64,000 bases of DNA, from contig NC_092583.1 of assembly GCF_037975245.1 (NCBI RefSeq), positions 17,320,764-17,384,763 of the forward strand. The letters are read 5' to 3'. Positions 12,601 to 26,216 of the stretch are shown one piece after another. Numbering within the stretch: position 1 is the first letter of the stretch; each line of letters begins with the position of its first letter. This DNA is from Apostichopus japonicus. Taxonomy: Eukaryota > Echinodermata > Holothuroidea > Aspidochirotida > Stichopodidae. The notes under the pieces were generated by a model. The model had not been told where the DNA came from. It saw nothing but the letters and a program-made list of their open reading frames with translations, and did not search any database. Position numbers and translations under genes: made by a program.

Positions 12601-15600
12601 TACCGTTGGATATGATAAGTTCTCTGTGTGAAGCTGACAATGCCTTTAATAAGTTTATTCATCCGTTTGGAGATTTTTCAAGGTTACTTTGCCTCACAGT
12701 TTACCACATTCAGGAAACTGAGATTTGCAATTTTCTGCTAGCTGACACGGAGATGTGGATGTAGAGATGATATAATTAAATACATATGTGAACCATGGCG
12801 GCCAAAACCCTTGTTCAAGCTGTAGAGGGGAGAGTCACGTGTGTGAGCCACCAAGGATAACATGCACGCATGAACCAAGCAGTTCCTAACTTAAGTGGTG
12901 ATTTTAAGTGTTAATTAAAATAAGAAATAATAAAACTACAGAAAGATCAATTGACATACTTGTAAAACTGGACAGCTACTGAAAGCTATTTTTTAGATTT
13001 CAAAGGAATACATTCTGGGTTGAATGTGATATAGACAGGCAATGAAACATTTAGCTAATAGCAATTCTGGCAATGTGAACGATGTTAACAAAATGAATAA
13101 GAAAAAATAACTTACTTGATTTCCTCCAGAATATCCTTCCAGTTTTTATCATTGCAAATCATTTCCAATATATCTATCTTCAAACATTTGATGTGAGCTG
13201 GTTCATTGTATCTGTGCACAAACAGAACAAACTCATATTTAACCCTTCCAGTTTTTATCATTGCATATCATTTCTAATATATCTATCTTCAAGCATTTGA
13301 TGTGAGCTGGTTCATTGCATCTGTGCACAAACAGAACAAACTCATATTTAACCTATCTTTGTGATTACAAAGTTGGCTTTTGAATTAGTCCCTTCATTTT
13401 CTATGCTAGTGCCCAAAGCAGGAAATAAACACTAGCTATGAAGATCTAACTTCTCATCAGTTCAGTGTGATCGCAGGAAATTCACCAAATCAATTAGTGT
13501 CAACAACATCTTTTTATCTGAGTCTTATATGCAAATTAAGCTTGGATATCATACATATGCACATATTTAAGTACTTACACATGCTAATTGGTCTTTCATT
13601 AGTCTTGTGTCTCAATTTAATCTAAGAAATGTCCCCAGAGAATCTTCATTCATGAGAGGTATTTAAGTCTTACCTGCAAAACAGTTTCTTGTAATGTTTC
13701 GACAAGTTTACATGTGAATTCTTCTGCAACTGTTGGAGGTGGCACAGTGCAAAATAAACCACCTCTCCTTGTTCATGTGTCAGTAAATTTACCAAAATAC
13801 CTGTTAAAGAATAAACAAAATGAACATGATAATTACTGTAATGTTTTATTCATTTATGATTGTTAAGCTGGAAAATAATAGAACAGAGTGGTATTTAGTA
13901 CACAGAAGTCAAAAGATTGTATCACCAAGTATCCACGAGTGTAATAAAATCAGAGACAATCATGCCATATTATTCCACTGAAATGTTTAAGTGGTGTTAT
14001 TTTATGGTGTCATTAAATGGTATTATCAAATGATGGTACTGCATGGTGATATTTTATGGTGGTACTCGCTGGTGGTTTTTCATGTTACCTTTACAGTGTT
14101 ATAAAATGGTTTTATTGCATGGTGTTATTTTATGAAGTTATTCAACAGTGAATGATACCAGATCTAGAAACCATATTAAAATACTGTGATAGATATATTG
14201 ATTATCTGCCAATTCAGTTATCTGGATATTGATTCATCAATTCGTTATGACTATCTCCTCACCTCTCAACTTTTTGAAGATATCCCGTTGAACTTCAGGC
14301 ATCTTGTCGGTGTAATGCAACATGAGTTTAACACCAGCGATACTCACACTAGATTTTGTGCTCTGAAGCAAAGGGTCCAGTAAATTCTGAACAAAATAAG
14401 TCAAACAAAATCTCCTACATTGAAATTTTATCACAAATGACTCAATATTCTACTCAAATAATCCAAAAATCTAGTTAAGAGCACCTTGATAGACTTTTGC
14501 TGCTTACTTGGACAAGAATAAACTAAATTTGAAAAAGAAACGGACATCAAACTCGCCTGAAAAAAGGTCAATGGGAATGGCATCTTGGAAAAGTTGCAAA
14601 TGGGCAACGAAAAGAAATAAAGTCCAGCTAACAATAATTTGCAAGGCAATTTGTAAGGCACTTAGAAGTAATCTAATTGCTGGAAGTTTTCAAATCACCC
14701 AGAAAGAAAGCAAAATCATTTTTAGAAATGGTCTTCATATATTTCTTTTCCTCAAATTGTGGATCAATTTGGGCTTAGGTGTTAAAAAGTGTCTTCAAAT
14801 ACGTGGTACTAATTAGTTAATTAGTAAAAAGTAAGCCTTAACTGTTTATATCCACTGAATGAAAACATCACGGACAATAGAATATGTTCGACCAACAGCA
14901 ATCAAGCAGATTAAGAAACACAAAATTGCCCAAAACTACTTTAAAATGGACAGACTCACCAGAATATCAACAGTTTCCTCTTCATTGTGTGGTTGATATG
15001 CCAGCAGTAATTGTAAAACTGTGGCTTTACCCCAATCGTTAAAATCAGGTAACCTAAAAACCGGAAGGAATAAACAGAAATGTTACTCAAAACTCATAAG
15101 AAACAATATTACTCGCATATGATCAATGCAATGCAAAATAAATAATATATAAACCAATGCAAGATGTTAAATGAACATTAATTTGCAAGTAATTAGCAGT
15201 TCTTTTTTGGTTCCAAACAGTTTGTCACTCAGACAAAGTATTTGACATTAATTGCAGCCAACAAACTAAAAATATACATATTTTCTGTCACATTAAACTT
15301 CAACATTTGAGTCGCTATACTTTCAATAAAGTTACAATTATATAAAGACAATTAAGATTATTCCTTTTTCTCTGAAACGAAAAGAAAAATTCAAACATAC
15401 TTGTTAAAGAGATAAATTGCAGTTTTTTGCTTCAAACTGAAATCTTTTCCAGAATCTTTCCTCATCTCAAAGAATGTTTTGATAGCATTGACCACCACTC
15501 CCGCATCAGTATCATACAACAGCTCATCAAAGTTTGGCATGTTGTGATCTTTGAAAGAAGAAAGACAAATATGATTGATTGACAAAAAGGAAAGTCAGTA

Positions 15601-18595
15601 TCATGAGTTAAAAGCTAGAAAGTTTGAGTGACGATGAAAACATTTCAATTAACATTCAAACAAAACAACAACAAAATCAACCCAAACTGCTACCTGAATA
15701 TGTGATGCTTTGATATATATTAATTTAAACAAGAAATGCTTTTCATTCTGTAGTATGTTCTCAAGCAAATCATGAACACAAGCCGACTAGGAATTACTTT
15801 AACTACATTTTGAAATGACAAAGAATTAATGACTAGAAAAGGATTTGAACAAGCGACCTTTGAATACTGTCCCTAATTTTACCTTTAGCAAAAGTTGGTT
15901 GCAGTTTGTGCACCTTCAAACAGCCCACGACAGCAATTTGTCTGACATAAGGACTTCTGTCTTTCATTCCAGAAAGTAAAGGCTCTTTCAAATATTCTAA
16001 AAATTCAGGTAACCTGGGAAGTAGAAAAGAAAATGGATTAAACAGCTGACAGATAATAAACAAACCATGCTCCTCTATTAGATTTTGATATGCTTTTGTG
16101 GAGGGTTTTGGCTTAAATCAGTTGGATTCATTACCTCACGTTTCCGAAGTTGGTGGTTACAGTAAAACTACACTGGCATATTATTCACTACACAGCAATC
16201 TTGCTAGACAGCCAACATTGATGTTGGGACAACAATCTTAATGACAGTCAGACTGAGACTCAGCCAGACAAAACCCTTAAAACACAAATCAAACAATCAC
16301 TCAACTGGATCCAGATTTTGACCAGCAAAAAGTAAAAGCAGTTCTGGAAGCTAATACAGCATCAGAAAAGCTGATGTAGCAGTTTAGAATGTGATAAAAG
16401 TTGGTACAAATAGATACATTAGGAAAATCATTCACTTTGTTAATACTGGACTGATAAAATATTTTCTTAAACGAGAAAACTACAAACCTGATATTACAGA
16501 GGGTCTTCAAGGCTAAACCTCTTATCATTGCATTAGGATCTACACAATCTTTCTGTAGACTGTTGATGGTCAGGAGTGCAACGTCCGGGTTACGTTTTGC
16601 ATATTGACTTATGTAGAGATACACCAACTTCTTACATGTAAGGTCTATTGTGCCACACATCTGCAAGACAGGAAAAAAGGGAATGAAACTTATTCTGGCA
16701 AAAACTATATCTGTCACTTTTGGCTAACATTGTGTGTAATATTTCTTCTCCTCAAATGCACAGTACACAGTAGATTCCCTGCTAACCTTTGAGCAAGGTC
16801 ACAAGGTCACATGTAGCAACTCTGCTAATATGCTATGTATCAAGACACATATCAACACATCGCCTAGATATATGGGAGTATATGTATACTTAAGTAATTT
16901 GTAAAAAAGAACAGAAGTTTGTATTTTCCATAATTACCATCTCACTTCAACTGTTTTGTGTCCTGTTTGTACACACCATGGTGTTCATCTGGATCATTGT
17001 GCACTGGATCCTTGAATTAAACTGTTGTGATCTTATTTAAGTGTAATATTACTGGGTCGTTATATCTGGAAAATTAATATCCATGACATATTTTATAAAG
17101 TATCGTTAATTGTTATATATGTAGCATTCTCTGTCTTGAATTGAACTTATATTGCTTGGACAAAATAATACTCACTTTTACCATATAAGGAAATAAGGCA
17201 GACTTGTCTATACCGGCTGTCATTTCATCAACTATTTCGGATAAAACCTTTCGTAGAACCTCCATGTCTCCGGAGTTAAAAGATTGGGTCAGCTTTTCTC
17301 TAGTTTTAAAGAAACAAATCCATCACGTAAAAGTAATAGTTCTTCATCTGTGTTGACTTATTGTAATTCATCAAAACAAAACAAAAAATTAATAATGTAA
17401 ACGAGCTGAGGGTGAGGTGATGTTTTCTCTACATTTAGATTTACAAATATGAAAATGCGCCCCCTTCTTATTATTTTTTGCTAATTATGAAAATTACTGG
17501 TGAATAAGCTGCAGAGCTACCTATCATAATAATTACATGTAACATTGCTTACTATTTTGTTATCGTTACTTTTTTTAAATGTTTTTTAAGGTAATTTAGT
17601 ATCTAACAATTAGTGGTTTATTTACAATAGTCACTTTATTCTTTACACATGTAAACATGACATCCATGCTTTGGCGAGACTATTAACAACAATCACAACT
17701 AGTCTAGATACAACCTGAAGTATGTTAACGATTTAAAAGGTTCAATAAATCTCGAAGAATTCAGGAATCATGGGTCTAAATTATCATCAAAATCATAGAG
17801 GCTAATTCAGCAATGATATGAACTAATGTACATCATGCAGAGCCTACAACTTGAAAGCAAACTCTTACAGAACCCATTCCTAGCTGGATGTACTAATATT
17901 ATTTAAGTGTGGTGTCATGATATAACATCCAGAGGACTGTCTTTTGGAATAGATGATGGCTAGATTTGTTTGCTATGATGCAAAAACATGTCACAGTCTG
18001 TTAGCCAAAAGTCTGTCTAGTAGCCCCTAGAGACCAATATACTGACAATACACACCTAGGCCTACAGCATCATTTGTGATTTAGTAGGCCTATCAATTGT
18101 TTCATGGGCATAAAAAAAATTCAAACATTCAACAATTTATTGTTTGGCATGGAGAGGGAAGATTGGGTGTGTATCAAGTACTGGTGGAATAAACTAGCTC
18201 TGTGAAGCAAATTACGGCTAGCCTATGCCTAATGTTACAACCCCCCCCCCCCCCCCAACATACACACCGCCATGTGTCCTCTATACGATGCAACATTCAG
18301 TCCTGGCTTCGAGATATTCAAATACCTTGGTTTTGATTTAAGACTTGTTTCAATGGCCTAGGTCTCACAGTCACTAAGTTCAGAATCAACCACTGTTCTC
18401 AGTCCCATACAATTGTCACATTTGTACTCAATCCGGTCACTCGTTCGCGTAATTAGTACCAACGCTAAATTCATGCTAGTTTTAAACACCAACAAATTAT
18501 TATCTCCGTTAACAATCATCAGGAAAATTTACAATGTTCTTTTACACCACATACCCCGTTTCCTTCACAATATCTTTCTCCTTGAAGAATGACAT
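6639..18595 (-). CDS. AP4B1: AP-4 complex subunit beta-1 (17 coding exons, 782 aa)
   Basis: Large subunit of the AP-4 adaptor, which sorts membrane cargo at the trans-Golgi network. Exons in coding order: 18555-18595, 17176-17299, 16488-16660, 15883-16013, 15401-15548, 14960-15053, 14263-14386, 13674-13800, 13116-13211, 12237-12400, 11492-11622, 10491-10656, 10203-10276, 9717-9822, 7917-8277, 7288-7417, 6639-6797. All junctions are GT-AG, every phase matches, and the total is 2349 nt (782 aa; human ~739). The start reads MSFFKEKDIVKETG. The HEAT-repeat trunk (~1-540) includes ARG-like IRGLALKTLCNIR and the family signature SRPAECQDMLGKLL, near-identical to human. Exon 15 codes an acidic Ser/Glu-rich hinge (~570-680). 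The last two exons code the beta-adaptin ear (FPWRAFLFAK, then EAVFLLEVVLN). The assignment comes from remembered human AP4B1 motifs. Exon edges were inferred from splice sites and homology without transcript data. Confidence 0.93.
8601..9603. repeat. 72-bp minisatellite, ~14 copies, in AP4B1 intron 14
   Basis: The anchor CTGTCTGTG recurs at 8601, 8673, 8745 and so on to 9537, always exactly 72 bases apart, with no insertion or deletion across 14 units. Variant units recur at 360-base intervals: CTGTGTGTTGG at 8817 and 9177, CTCTCTCAAACC before 8745 and 9105, GTACCCTC before 9033 and 9393. This shows a 5-unit higher-order repeat. Because 72 is divisible by 3, long reading frames (24-residue periodic) run through it on the minus strand. 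They lie inside a well-supported intron and I do not consider them genes. Confidence 0.95.
10104..10160. repeat. Interstitial telomere repeat between direct repeats
   Basis: About four TTAGGG-type units (10119-10143, one with an extra G) sit between two perfect 15-base copies of TTATCAGTTTTCTTT (10104-10118 and 10146-10160). The site lies in AP4B1 intron 13, just downstream of exon 13 in transcript terms. Confidence 0.8.
11885..12180. mobile_element. Probable transposon fragment in AP4B1 intron 10
   Basis: This patch has a G-rich then C-rich core (GGGGGGCTTGGGGGCTGCAGCC then ACCCCCCAACC, ~11917-11948) that differs from the AT-rich introns around it. It ends in a C-rich segment (~12140-12180). 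It looks like a dispersed-repeat fragment. It has no intact ends or coding capacity and I cannot name the family. Confidence 0.35.
13135..13353. repeat. 109-bp tandem duplication including most of AP4B1 exon 9
   Basis: Units 13135-13243 and 13244-13353 are nearly identical. The first contains the exon 9 acceptor side and most of its coding bases. The second, upstream in the transcript, repeats the acceptor CAG and ~84 coding bases but lacks the real donor. Within the duplicated coding part I see four base changes: three silent and one Tyr-to-Cys. Exon 9 in the gene model is the first copy (13116-13211), which has a good donor and the conserved Tyr. Confidence 0.9.
13975..14155. repeat. Degenerate ATGGTGTTATTTT-type repeat in AP4B1 intron 7
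   Basis: Variants of TGGTGTTATTTTATGG recur irregularly across this stretch, consistent with a decayed minisatellite. It does not overlap a coding exon. Confidence 0.5.
18241..18256. repeat. C16 homopolymer in AP4B1 intron 1
   Basis: An uninterrupted run of 16 C. It is one of at least ten G or C homopolymers of 12 or more bases in the window. It is prone to length variation and sequencing error. Confidence 0.95.
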
Positions 18596-21500
18596 GATTA
18601 AAACCATCCACGAGGGAACAAGAGCATTGACGTTTCTTCAATTGTTGAGATCAGCAAAGAAAAAAGTCTTTCCGCAGATGGTAGGAAGAACATAATACAA
18701 CAACTATTAGCTGTACAAAGGCAAACTCGTCTGAAGAGACCGTTGCCAAATCTTTCTCATAGAGAGATTTTGCTGTAGTATATACAGGGATGAGAAACAC
18801 CCTATGAGTACACATACGAATAGAACACCATATTTTATCTTAATATGGGAAGTCTCTATGCTTCACATCACCCCCCCCCCCCCCGTGCCAAAAAGAAGCC
18901 ATTTTGTTATAACCGTCGTCAATAATAAATTCGTTATATTTTACGGTTTTGGAACATACTTCAGTGAAACTGATTTATGCCTACTTTTAATTCTTTCCTT
19001 ACTTACCTTAAGATGATTTTTTTAGACAGTGGTCCACTACAACTATGCAACCTACATCACTGTTGTTTTCATTCCGGTATTATTATCTTTAGCATTATTT
19101 CTCATACTGGGGTCTGTGGGCCCTAAGAGGTCCATGTGAAAAGAGTCCAGAACGGGTCTGTCAACAATTTAATGACATAATATACGCTGTCAGACAATCA
19201 AAACAAGTCCAAGAGTTTCAAACAATTCCCCCCCCCCCCCCTCCCTCCTACTTATGTGGTATACTGAACATTAAATCATTGTCTTTAGTGTAGGGTCGGA
19301 TTAAGAATGTTAAAAAAGGGGTATGTTGTCCTGGGAACGTTGAAGCAGACTGCTATGTTAGGGGTGTGGGATCTTCCCCAAGCAAAAAAAAAACGTTAGA
19401 CGCAAAATTGTGTATCTGAGGAATATAATTTTAGCTGTAATTAACATCTGTAATTAGTTCTATCGTAAGTTTTAGATAATAACTACTTTTAATTATACAT
19501 TATCATATGGGGAGGGAGGTGGGGGGGGGGGGTTGAAAAAGGTGTATGTCTGCGTCTGTAGGGTCCGTGGTAGAAAGAGGTTGAGGACCTAGGATCTAAT
19601 GGCGATTGTTATCTGTTTGTTATCATGAAAATACTCTATATCAACCACACGCCCTACCTCTACGCTGAAACGAAACGACAACAGTTCTTGCTCACTTACA
19701 TTACTCTAGTTAAGCTGGTTTCAACAATTTACCGAGAATCTATTTCATAAACTAGACTCGACAGAGCACAGGACGTATCTTTCCCACATCACTATATGGT
19801 TTGAAACCTGTCTGTCTAATAATTTCTTAGCTGTTCGAAAGTATAGGTTTACATTTTCCAGTCAATTTTCTGTTGGTACTCATCTGTCTTATCCAAACTG
19901 AGAAATAATTCTACAAAGCGCCGCCAATTATTTGATCGGATGTAAGGTATACTAACTTGACTTGATCATAAGGTCACCGGAAGCCTTCAAATGATTCGGC
20001 AACATTCAAAACACTCTTAATTCTGATCTCTCTTCTTATTTTTTCAATCAGCAAAGGTATCATTCATCCTTTAATCAGCTAAAAATCCTTAAATCTCTTT
20101 ATACAAGCAGTGGCTCTCTTTGAATGGATCTAAGAATTGCTTTTCTAAAGAAGTACTTACTGACATAGCCTCGACATAGTTTACCAACGACCACCCCTTT
20201 GTCATGGATTCTTACGCTAGTAGCGCTATTACTTCTTCTACTTTTACGACTATCAACTCAGTGGACACACAAAAATCGATCCAATTAATTCGAGAAAGCT
20301 ATTCGTATAAATAGGTATATACACAACTTGTTTATTAGGTCTTCATAAGAAAGATCCCTGGATTCAATTCCAGTGGATCAAGAATTAAGTTGTAAATCGA
20401 AGTATTACATTCCTCGCCTATTTTGTCTTGTGTTTAAGACGAGGCTAATTTCATGGTGATAACCAATAGTAGTCTGTCGATTTCAAGTCTTGCGGAACTA
20501 ATCTGCTATGACGTACCATTCATCTAATCATACCTTCTACTCATTGCTTCCATATCCCGAATTGACAACGAATCATTAGCTACAGTTCGGAGACTTAATC
20601 GCTGCCAGGGTTTATTCCAGTTGCTCTTTTCTTTTATTTTATGTCTTCGATTGGTTTTACAATCGCCAGCCGGCTCGCTGATTGAATAGATATAGTTAAT
20701 AGTAACTAAGGTTCTATGACTCGCATAGGCCATATATTGTCTACATGTTTTCTACATTAACACGGTCAACGAGCTTTATGAAGAGGTTACATAACTTGAC
20801 AGTAAATTTCATTGTAGACATGTGTAGATAGGTAATTTTTTTCGTGGTGGAGCAACAACAAACAAACATGATCTTCAGCTTAATTTAATTCTCAACAAGT
20901 TTATTTTATCATAATTCTATCTTGTATATATCTGTACATGTACAATACGAAATCTTGAGGAGTATTGTAAAGAAAATACATATTAAGTATATATAGTACA
21001 TGCTAACTGTGCCCCTCCCAACTCAGAATACCTGGCTATGGGCCTGATAACGAGGGTAGAGGGGGTGGAGTGTGAAGATCGGTACCGATAAGATTATTTA
21101 TCTACATGAAAGGCAGCAAACACAAATATACGAAGCTTGATTCTCCAATAGGAGATTTGGTCATAAGTTTTCCAGATTGGACCAAAAAGGACGTGTTTGG
21201 TATTATTAACTCGACGGATGAGGGGGGGGGGTGCGGGGAGGGCGATGACTTGTGGGAAGAGGATGGTCGACTCACCTAAGCTTCGTTTAACAAACTAAAC
21301 GGTAAAGGCTTTGCAAGATTTGTCCTTTTCAAAGTGATATATTATTTGTTGCATATTGACCAATCCCGTGCAGCAAGTCCATAGTATTCACTAGTCTTAA
21401 TCTGATGTTGCTTGTAATGACGCCATACTCACTCGAAGAGTACCCATTGACAACTATTGCGCAACGTATTGACACTATCTGCAATCTTCTCCCGGTCCGT

Positions 21501-24500
21501 CCCTCGGTTTTTTCCCGTTAGTTTTCAGTTTTTTATTCTTTATATCGTTAACAGTATAATTTAAACTTCTATTGAAAAAAGTGGTTGTGTTCAAAAACCT
21601 GAAAAAAAATTATCCTTCACCGTAGCCAACATAAACAACTTAACTACGTCCCATGTTGATGACGTCATTAACTGTGCTGACTCATATTGTACTTCTATTG
21701 GAAGATTTCGAAGCTGCTTTCAGTGGTCTTACTGGATTAGAGTAGGAGGATGATAAAACCGTAAACATTAAACTTAACGACTTCTTTATTGTTTGTTTTC
21801 TTTTGGAGCACAATTAGCTTATTGAACTTCCAATCAAACTACTGAAAATTATTGTCAATTGATGATTGGTTACTCTAGCTTCCGGTGACGTCTGATTCTG
21901 CCAAGATTATATGGATGGATTTGATATATCGTCATCGCATATGCTTTTTTTTTCGAACGTATGGCAATTCGTCTTAGCTGGTTGTTCCCTCCCCTAGTTT
22001 CCCTGAGCTGCAAACATTCACGGACGGAGGAAATGTAATGGAACTTGCTAATGCTGTTCCATCGAAAATGTGTTTCGTGGAAAGTATGACTCCCTTTGTA
22101 AATTGCCATATATACTCTTTCTTCTAAGAAAACAACTCTCTCCGTGTGGGACTTATTCACGTTTATGGACATACCGAATTGCGAAGTCATTTGACTTATC
22201 CCTTATTATACCGCATATTTAAAGTGATTCATTCAAAATAAAGAAAGTCTGCGCAAAGAAAGAACAAATGAAGGCTGAACAAATACTTTTTTTTTTAAAT
22301 AATGAAGGAATAAAATGTCTTGATTGTTCATTTAAATACCTGACGCAAATTAATGGAATGGAACTATTTTGGACAAGCGTTCCCTCTGGTGGGGCGCATC
22401 GCAAGAAAAAACCAATTTCCTCATATACTAATGAAAATAACATTTTAAATTCTTCTTTTTCGTTTCTTTCAACGAACAGCATTCGATCTCATTTTCAACC
22501 CTTTTAATCACTATCCGCAGTGGTGAAATTACGAGATTACAATGTTTCTTTATAGACCAATGTATGAAAGACAATAGTTTCCGTGCCTATAAATACCTGC
22601 ATACATACGGACGGCGGTAACCGTTTTTTTTTATGAACAACGACATAATTATGAAATGAAATCAAGTAAATATTAAAACATACTTAAGTATTGGTGCTGC
22701 ATTGCAAACCACCCACCAAGATTCTTCTTTTTGTTCAGAATTCCGAACATTAGGATATACTGTATTCTATTTTACAGAATGACAGAAGTATGAGTAAATT
22801 CACAATTAAATGACCTCCATTCTTGACCCTTATCCGATTTGTTAAAACGTGATGACATCACGAGATGATGTATTGATGACGTCATACGATGAATGACCGG
22901 GTTTCGGGGTAAATGATGAACACAAAACGAAGTATTGACAGGTTAATCGTAAAACACGATAGGTTTCCATAGAAACATTGCCATTGAAGAAACAACTACA
23001 TGAACGATGTAATCAAAGTGCTATATTTTATAGATACGTTATAAACAAAGGAACGTGTTTAAAACATTTCCATGACGACCGTGAGGAGAGGGGGAGGGGT
23101 ATATTGTTTAGCATGCCAATCATTTTATGAAGCGGGGCTGGGACTGGGAACTGGGTGTTGGGACTGGTGGTTGGGGACTGGGGGAAGGGGTGGGGGATGC
23201 AGATGGAAGAGTATCAGTTCAACATACAATGATTTCATTTTTATGTCCAGGCTCTAAAGATCTCGGGTGACTTTATCCCAAGTTAAATACTATCAGTAGG
23301 CCTTCAGAACATGCTAAAAAGTCTTAGACCAAAAACGCTTTTGAGATCATCAGTTTGCGTTTAATTTGCCGTAATCTAGCGGTACAGTAGGTGCGAAAGT
23401 AATACACCATTACTACAACTAAAATATCATCCGTTAGTTCGCCCCGTCAGCGAGAGCTGAAGTTATGACCAAACTTGGGTGGAGCTGCTAGCTTGACGTT
23501 CACAGCCTTAAACTTTTGATAGGAGAGGGAGATCCAGCAACCTCGTTCCAAATCAAATACAATCATAACATGATGATGTCATACCTCTGTGGGAATTCCC
23601 CTGAAGGGTATTGGAAAGGGGGGGGGTCGGTTAAGTGTGGGGGGTGAGTTTAATTGTAGCTTTTCAGGGCAATTTGATCAATTTTCTTTCCATTTCTCTT
23701 CCCTACTTCTACGTTTTTGTTCTAATACTTTGACACGCACCCTATAGAACAGCTGTTTGTTGACTTGTTACTTTGCCAAAAGACGTGCCGCCCTTTTGAA
23801 GAGAGAAATCAAAACTACAATTGGACTTCATGTAAAGTTGTCAGAAATATTAACATTTTCATTGGAATTCAATTCAATTCCCAAAAGATTATTCCTAACA
23901 GCATCTGTCCCAACAACGTTGAATATAACCTGAACCTTTTCTCCTTGTTTTATAGTCTTTTTTCCTACTTTCTTATCGACAATGTTTTCCCTTTTTTGTC
24001 CTTCCGATACACTGTGCAGAGAGTTCATAGAACGACCCAGAAGTGTAAACACATGAACTTCTATAACAACAAGTTTAGGGGAAGGGATATGGGTAACAGT
24101 TAGCGAAATATTGTAAACAATTCCCGTCTATGATTCTTTCCGTGAGACTCAATAATTTTGAAAATGAAGCATTTTAATGACAAACGAATGCTTGCAAGTA
24201 GTCTGTTTTATGTTGTAATGCAATACCGGGAGTTGCAATATCACTTCTGGTTTGAACCTGCCACGGCAGCCAAGTTTATGCCCAAGTCTCAGGGGATACT
24301 GATGGTTTTCTGTACGAGAAACACTCATCCTAATATAATTCTATCCTTTTGGTGTTGTTGTCATAACCAGTCAGCAAGGAAGTGAGAATTATACCACAAA
24401 ACGAACCTTAAATGTGTACGACACAATATGGAAACTGTCAATAGGGATGAATTGTATGAAATGTACACGCATAGGGATATTACATAACTTTATAACATAT

Positions 24501-26124
24501 TTCCCTTTCTTAAACAGACATATATGATCATTAAAATACCCACGCATCGCGTTTAGTGAAATAGTGAAATTCCTGTTCAAATATTGTACAGGAAGAATAG
24601 ATTTTCCACTCGTACATCTGGTTGTGTGGGTACATAGACTACAACCCAATCACTATAAATCGGAGTTGTTTTTTCCTTTGTTTTTTTTATCGTTATTTAT
24701 TCTTTTTTCACTCTTTAACAATTCTTTGGTAACAATTGATTTAGTTATACGGTCATAAGAAGGGGCCGGACGTTTTTCTTTGTCCCTATACTGCTGTGAA
24801 TTCATATATCCACTGGGTAAGTGACACTGTACAAGCTAAACAGCCCATCCGTGGAGGAGTTGCTCTTTTGTTAACACTTCCATTGTTACTGATATATTTT
24901 TTCTTTAGTAGTTGGTATTAACAGCCCCCTAAATCCTTAAGAGTGGTAAACGATATGTGGTCAGGAAGTCAACTTCAAAAGAAGACACCGAAAGGTAGTG
25001 ACGTTTATTACAGACGTACCGTTTATCGAAGAAAGCTGGATAAATTTGCTTCCAAAAAGTTTGCGCTGCGCCAATTCATGCATCAGTTAAATGTATATTA
25101 CTTGAGCCTGCACATCCAGAAGGAGCTATTAACATCATTTTTATTCTGACAAAACTGATTTGGGAGAGAATCACCCAAAATGAGAGGTTGACCGGAGCAA
25201 TTTCAACCTCGCCGGATTGATAACGAAATTACTTAAAACATTTTAGAAGAGTAAAGTTGTTCAGATAGCAAGCCGCATCTTGTGGAACCATTAAGTTATT
25301 GAATTGTAAGCGGTTGTACGCTTTTCAGGCCCCCTGGGACTTTGTCGACACTCGGTTCCTCAGAGGGCTCTACACCCACCAAAGTAGCTCGTTACGTGAG
25401 GCGTTTATAACAACGGGTCAAATGCTATTTTCACACGAGGCATTGTTCCGGTGGCAGAAGAGGAGTCTATTCATATTAAAACAATAGAAGCTTTGTTCTT
25501 AATTTCTTTGTGGGGAAAATGGTACTTTGAACAAGTAACATCAGGAAAATATTTTGCAGACATATTATCTATATTTTTTTTGCATTTCGGTGTCAGTTTT
25601 GGTTTTATATTTCGATTTATTAGAGGATCAAATTTTACATATCAAAACTTGCGTAATAAAAGAAGAAATATTTGGAAGCAGTTGATTGCATATATGGTTA
25701 GAGAAAGAACAAGCAAAAAAAAAATAGTGCTAGTTTATCATATTGCGGAGCGCAGTTTGCCATTTTTTAATCTTTTAAATGAAGTGAAAAGTTTGGCAGT
25801 GTTCAACGGAGAACCTCTTCGTGACAAAACTCAAAAAAAGTTCAGATTCTTCAGGCGAAAATATTTCATGACATTCTTTATTTTCACCGAAGGGAGCAAA
25901 CCTTGTACCAACATTTCAAATATTTTGGAATAATTTCTTACAAGTTACATTTAAATTCTTTTCGTCTTCTCATGAACGGATATATCAATCCCTTAAAGGC
26001 ATCGATACACGTCAGGGAATTAAGAATAAGACTGACTCCGAAAAATAAACATCTAAGATAGCAAGGAAAAAGGAAAGACAGAAATTATTTTACTGGAAGC
26101 TGAGTTGCCTATAAACAGGTTAAC
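18596..26124. other. Intergenic region between AP4B1 (divergent) and Wnt1
   Basis: The starts of AP4B1 (minus strand) and Wnt1 (plus strand) face away from each other across this 7.5 kb, so it should contain both promoters and both 5' UTRs. I see long C or G runs (18871-18884, 19228-19241, ~19519-19530, ~21222-21231), two TGACGTCA palindromes (21660, 22877), and a short sequence at 21011-21050 that recurs at 51827-51862. Frames such as 25451-25933 are AT-driven and show no recognisable protein. No promoter element can be placed with confidence. Confidence 0.5.
21011..21050. repeat. Dispersed repeat fragment, copy A
   Basis: The sequence CCCCTCCCAACTCAGAAT followed by TGGCTATGGGCCTGA closely matches 51827-51862 in the same orientation. 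The matching segment is short and ends abruptly on both sides, as expected for fragments of one mobile-element family. Confidence 0.55.
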
Positions 26125-26216
26125 ATGAAATTGGAGTGGATGTTTTGTGTTTTCTTACTACCGTGCGCTAGTTTACTCGCAAGGAAAACTACGGCTGCAG
26201 CCAACAGTAAATGGTG
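26125..26216 (+). CDS. Wnt1: Wnt1 coding exon 1 (signal peptide)
   Basis: Starts at ATG with a run of hydrophobic residues ([13 protein letters not shown]) and ends inside the second Trp codon of SKWW, at a GTAAGT donor (phase 2). The KWW motif continuing into exon 2 matches the start of mature vertebrate Wnt1 (RWWG). Confidence 0.88.

Noticed and set aside
20340-20390. GGATTCAATTCC-like B box suggesting a tRNA
   Set aside because: No A box at suitable spacing and no cloverleaf pairing could be found.
25451-25933. 160-residue open frame just upstream of Wnt1
   Set aside because: It is AT-driven (rich in Phe, Lys, Ile) with no recognisable domain and no relation to Wnt1. Likely 5' flanking or leader sequence.
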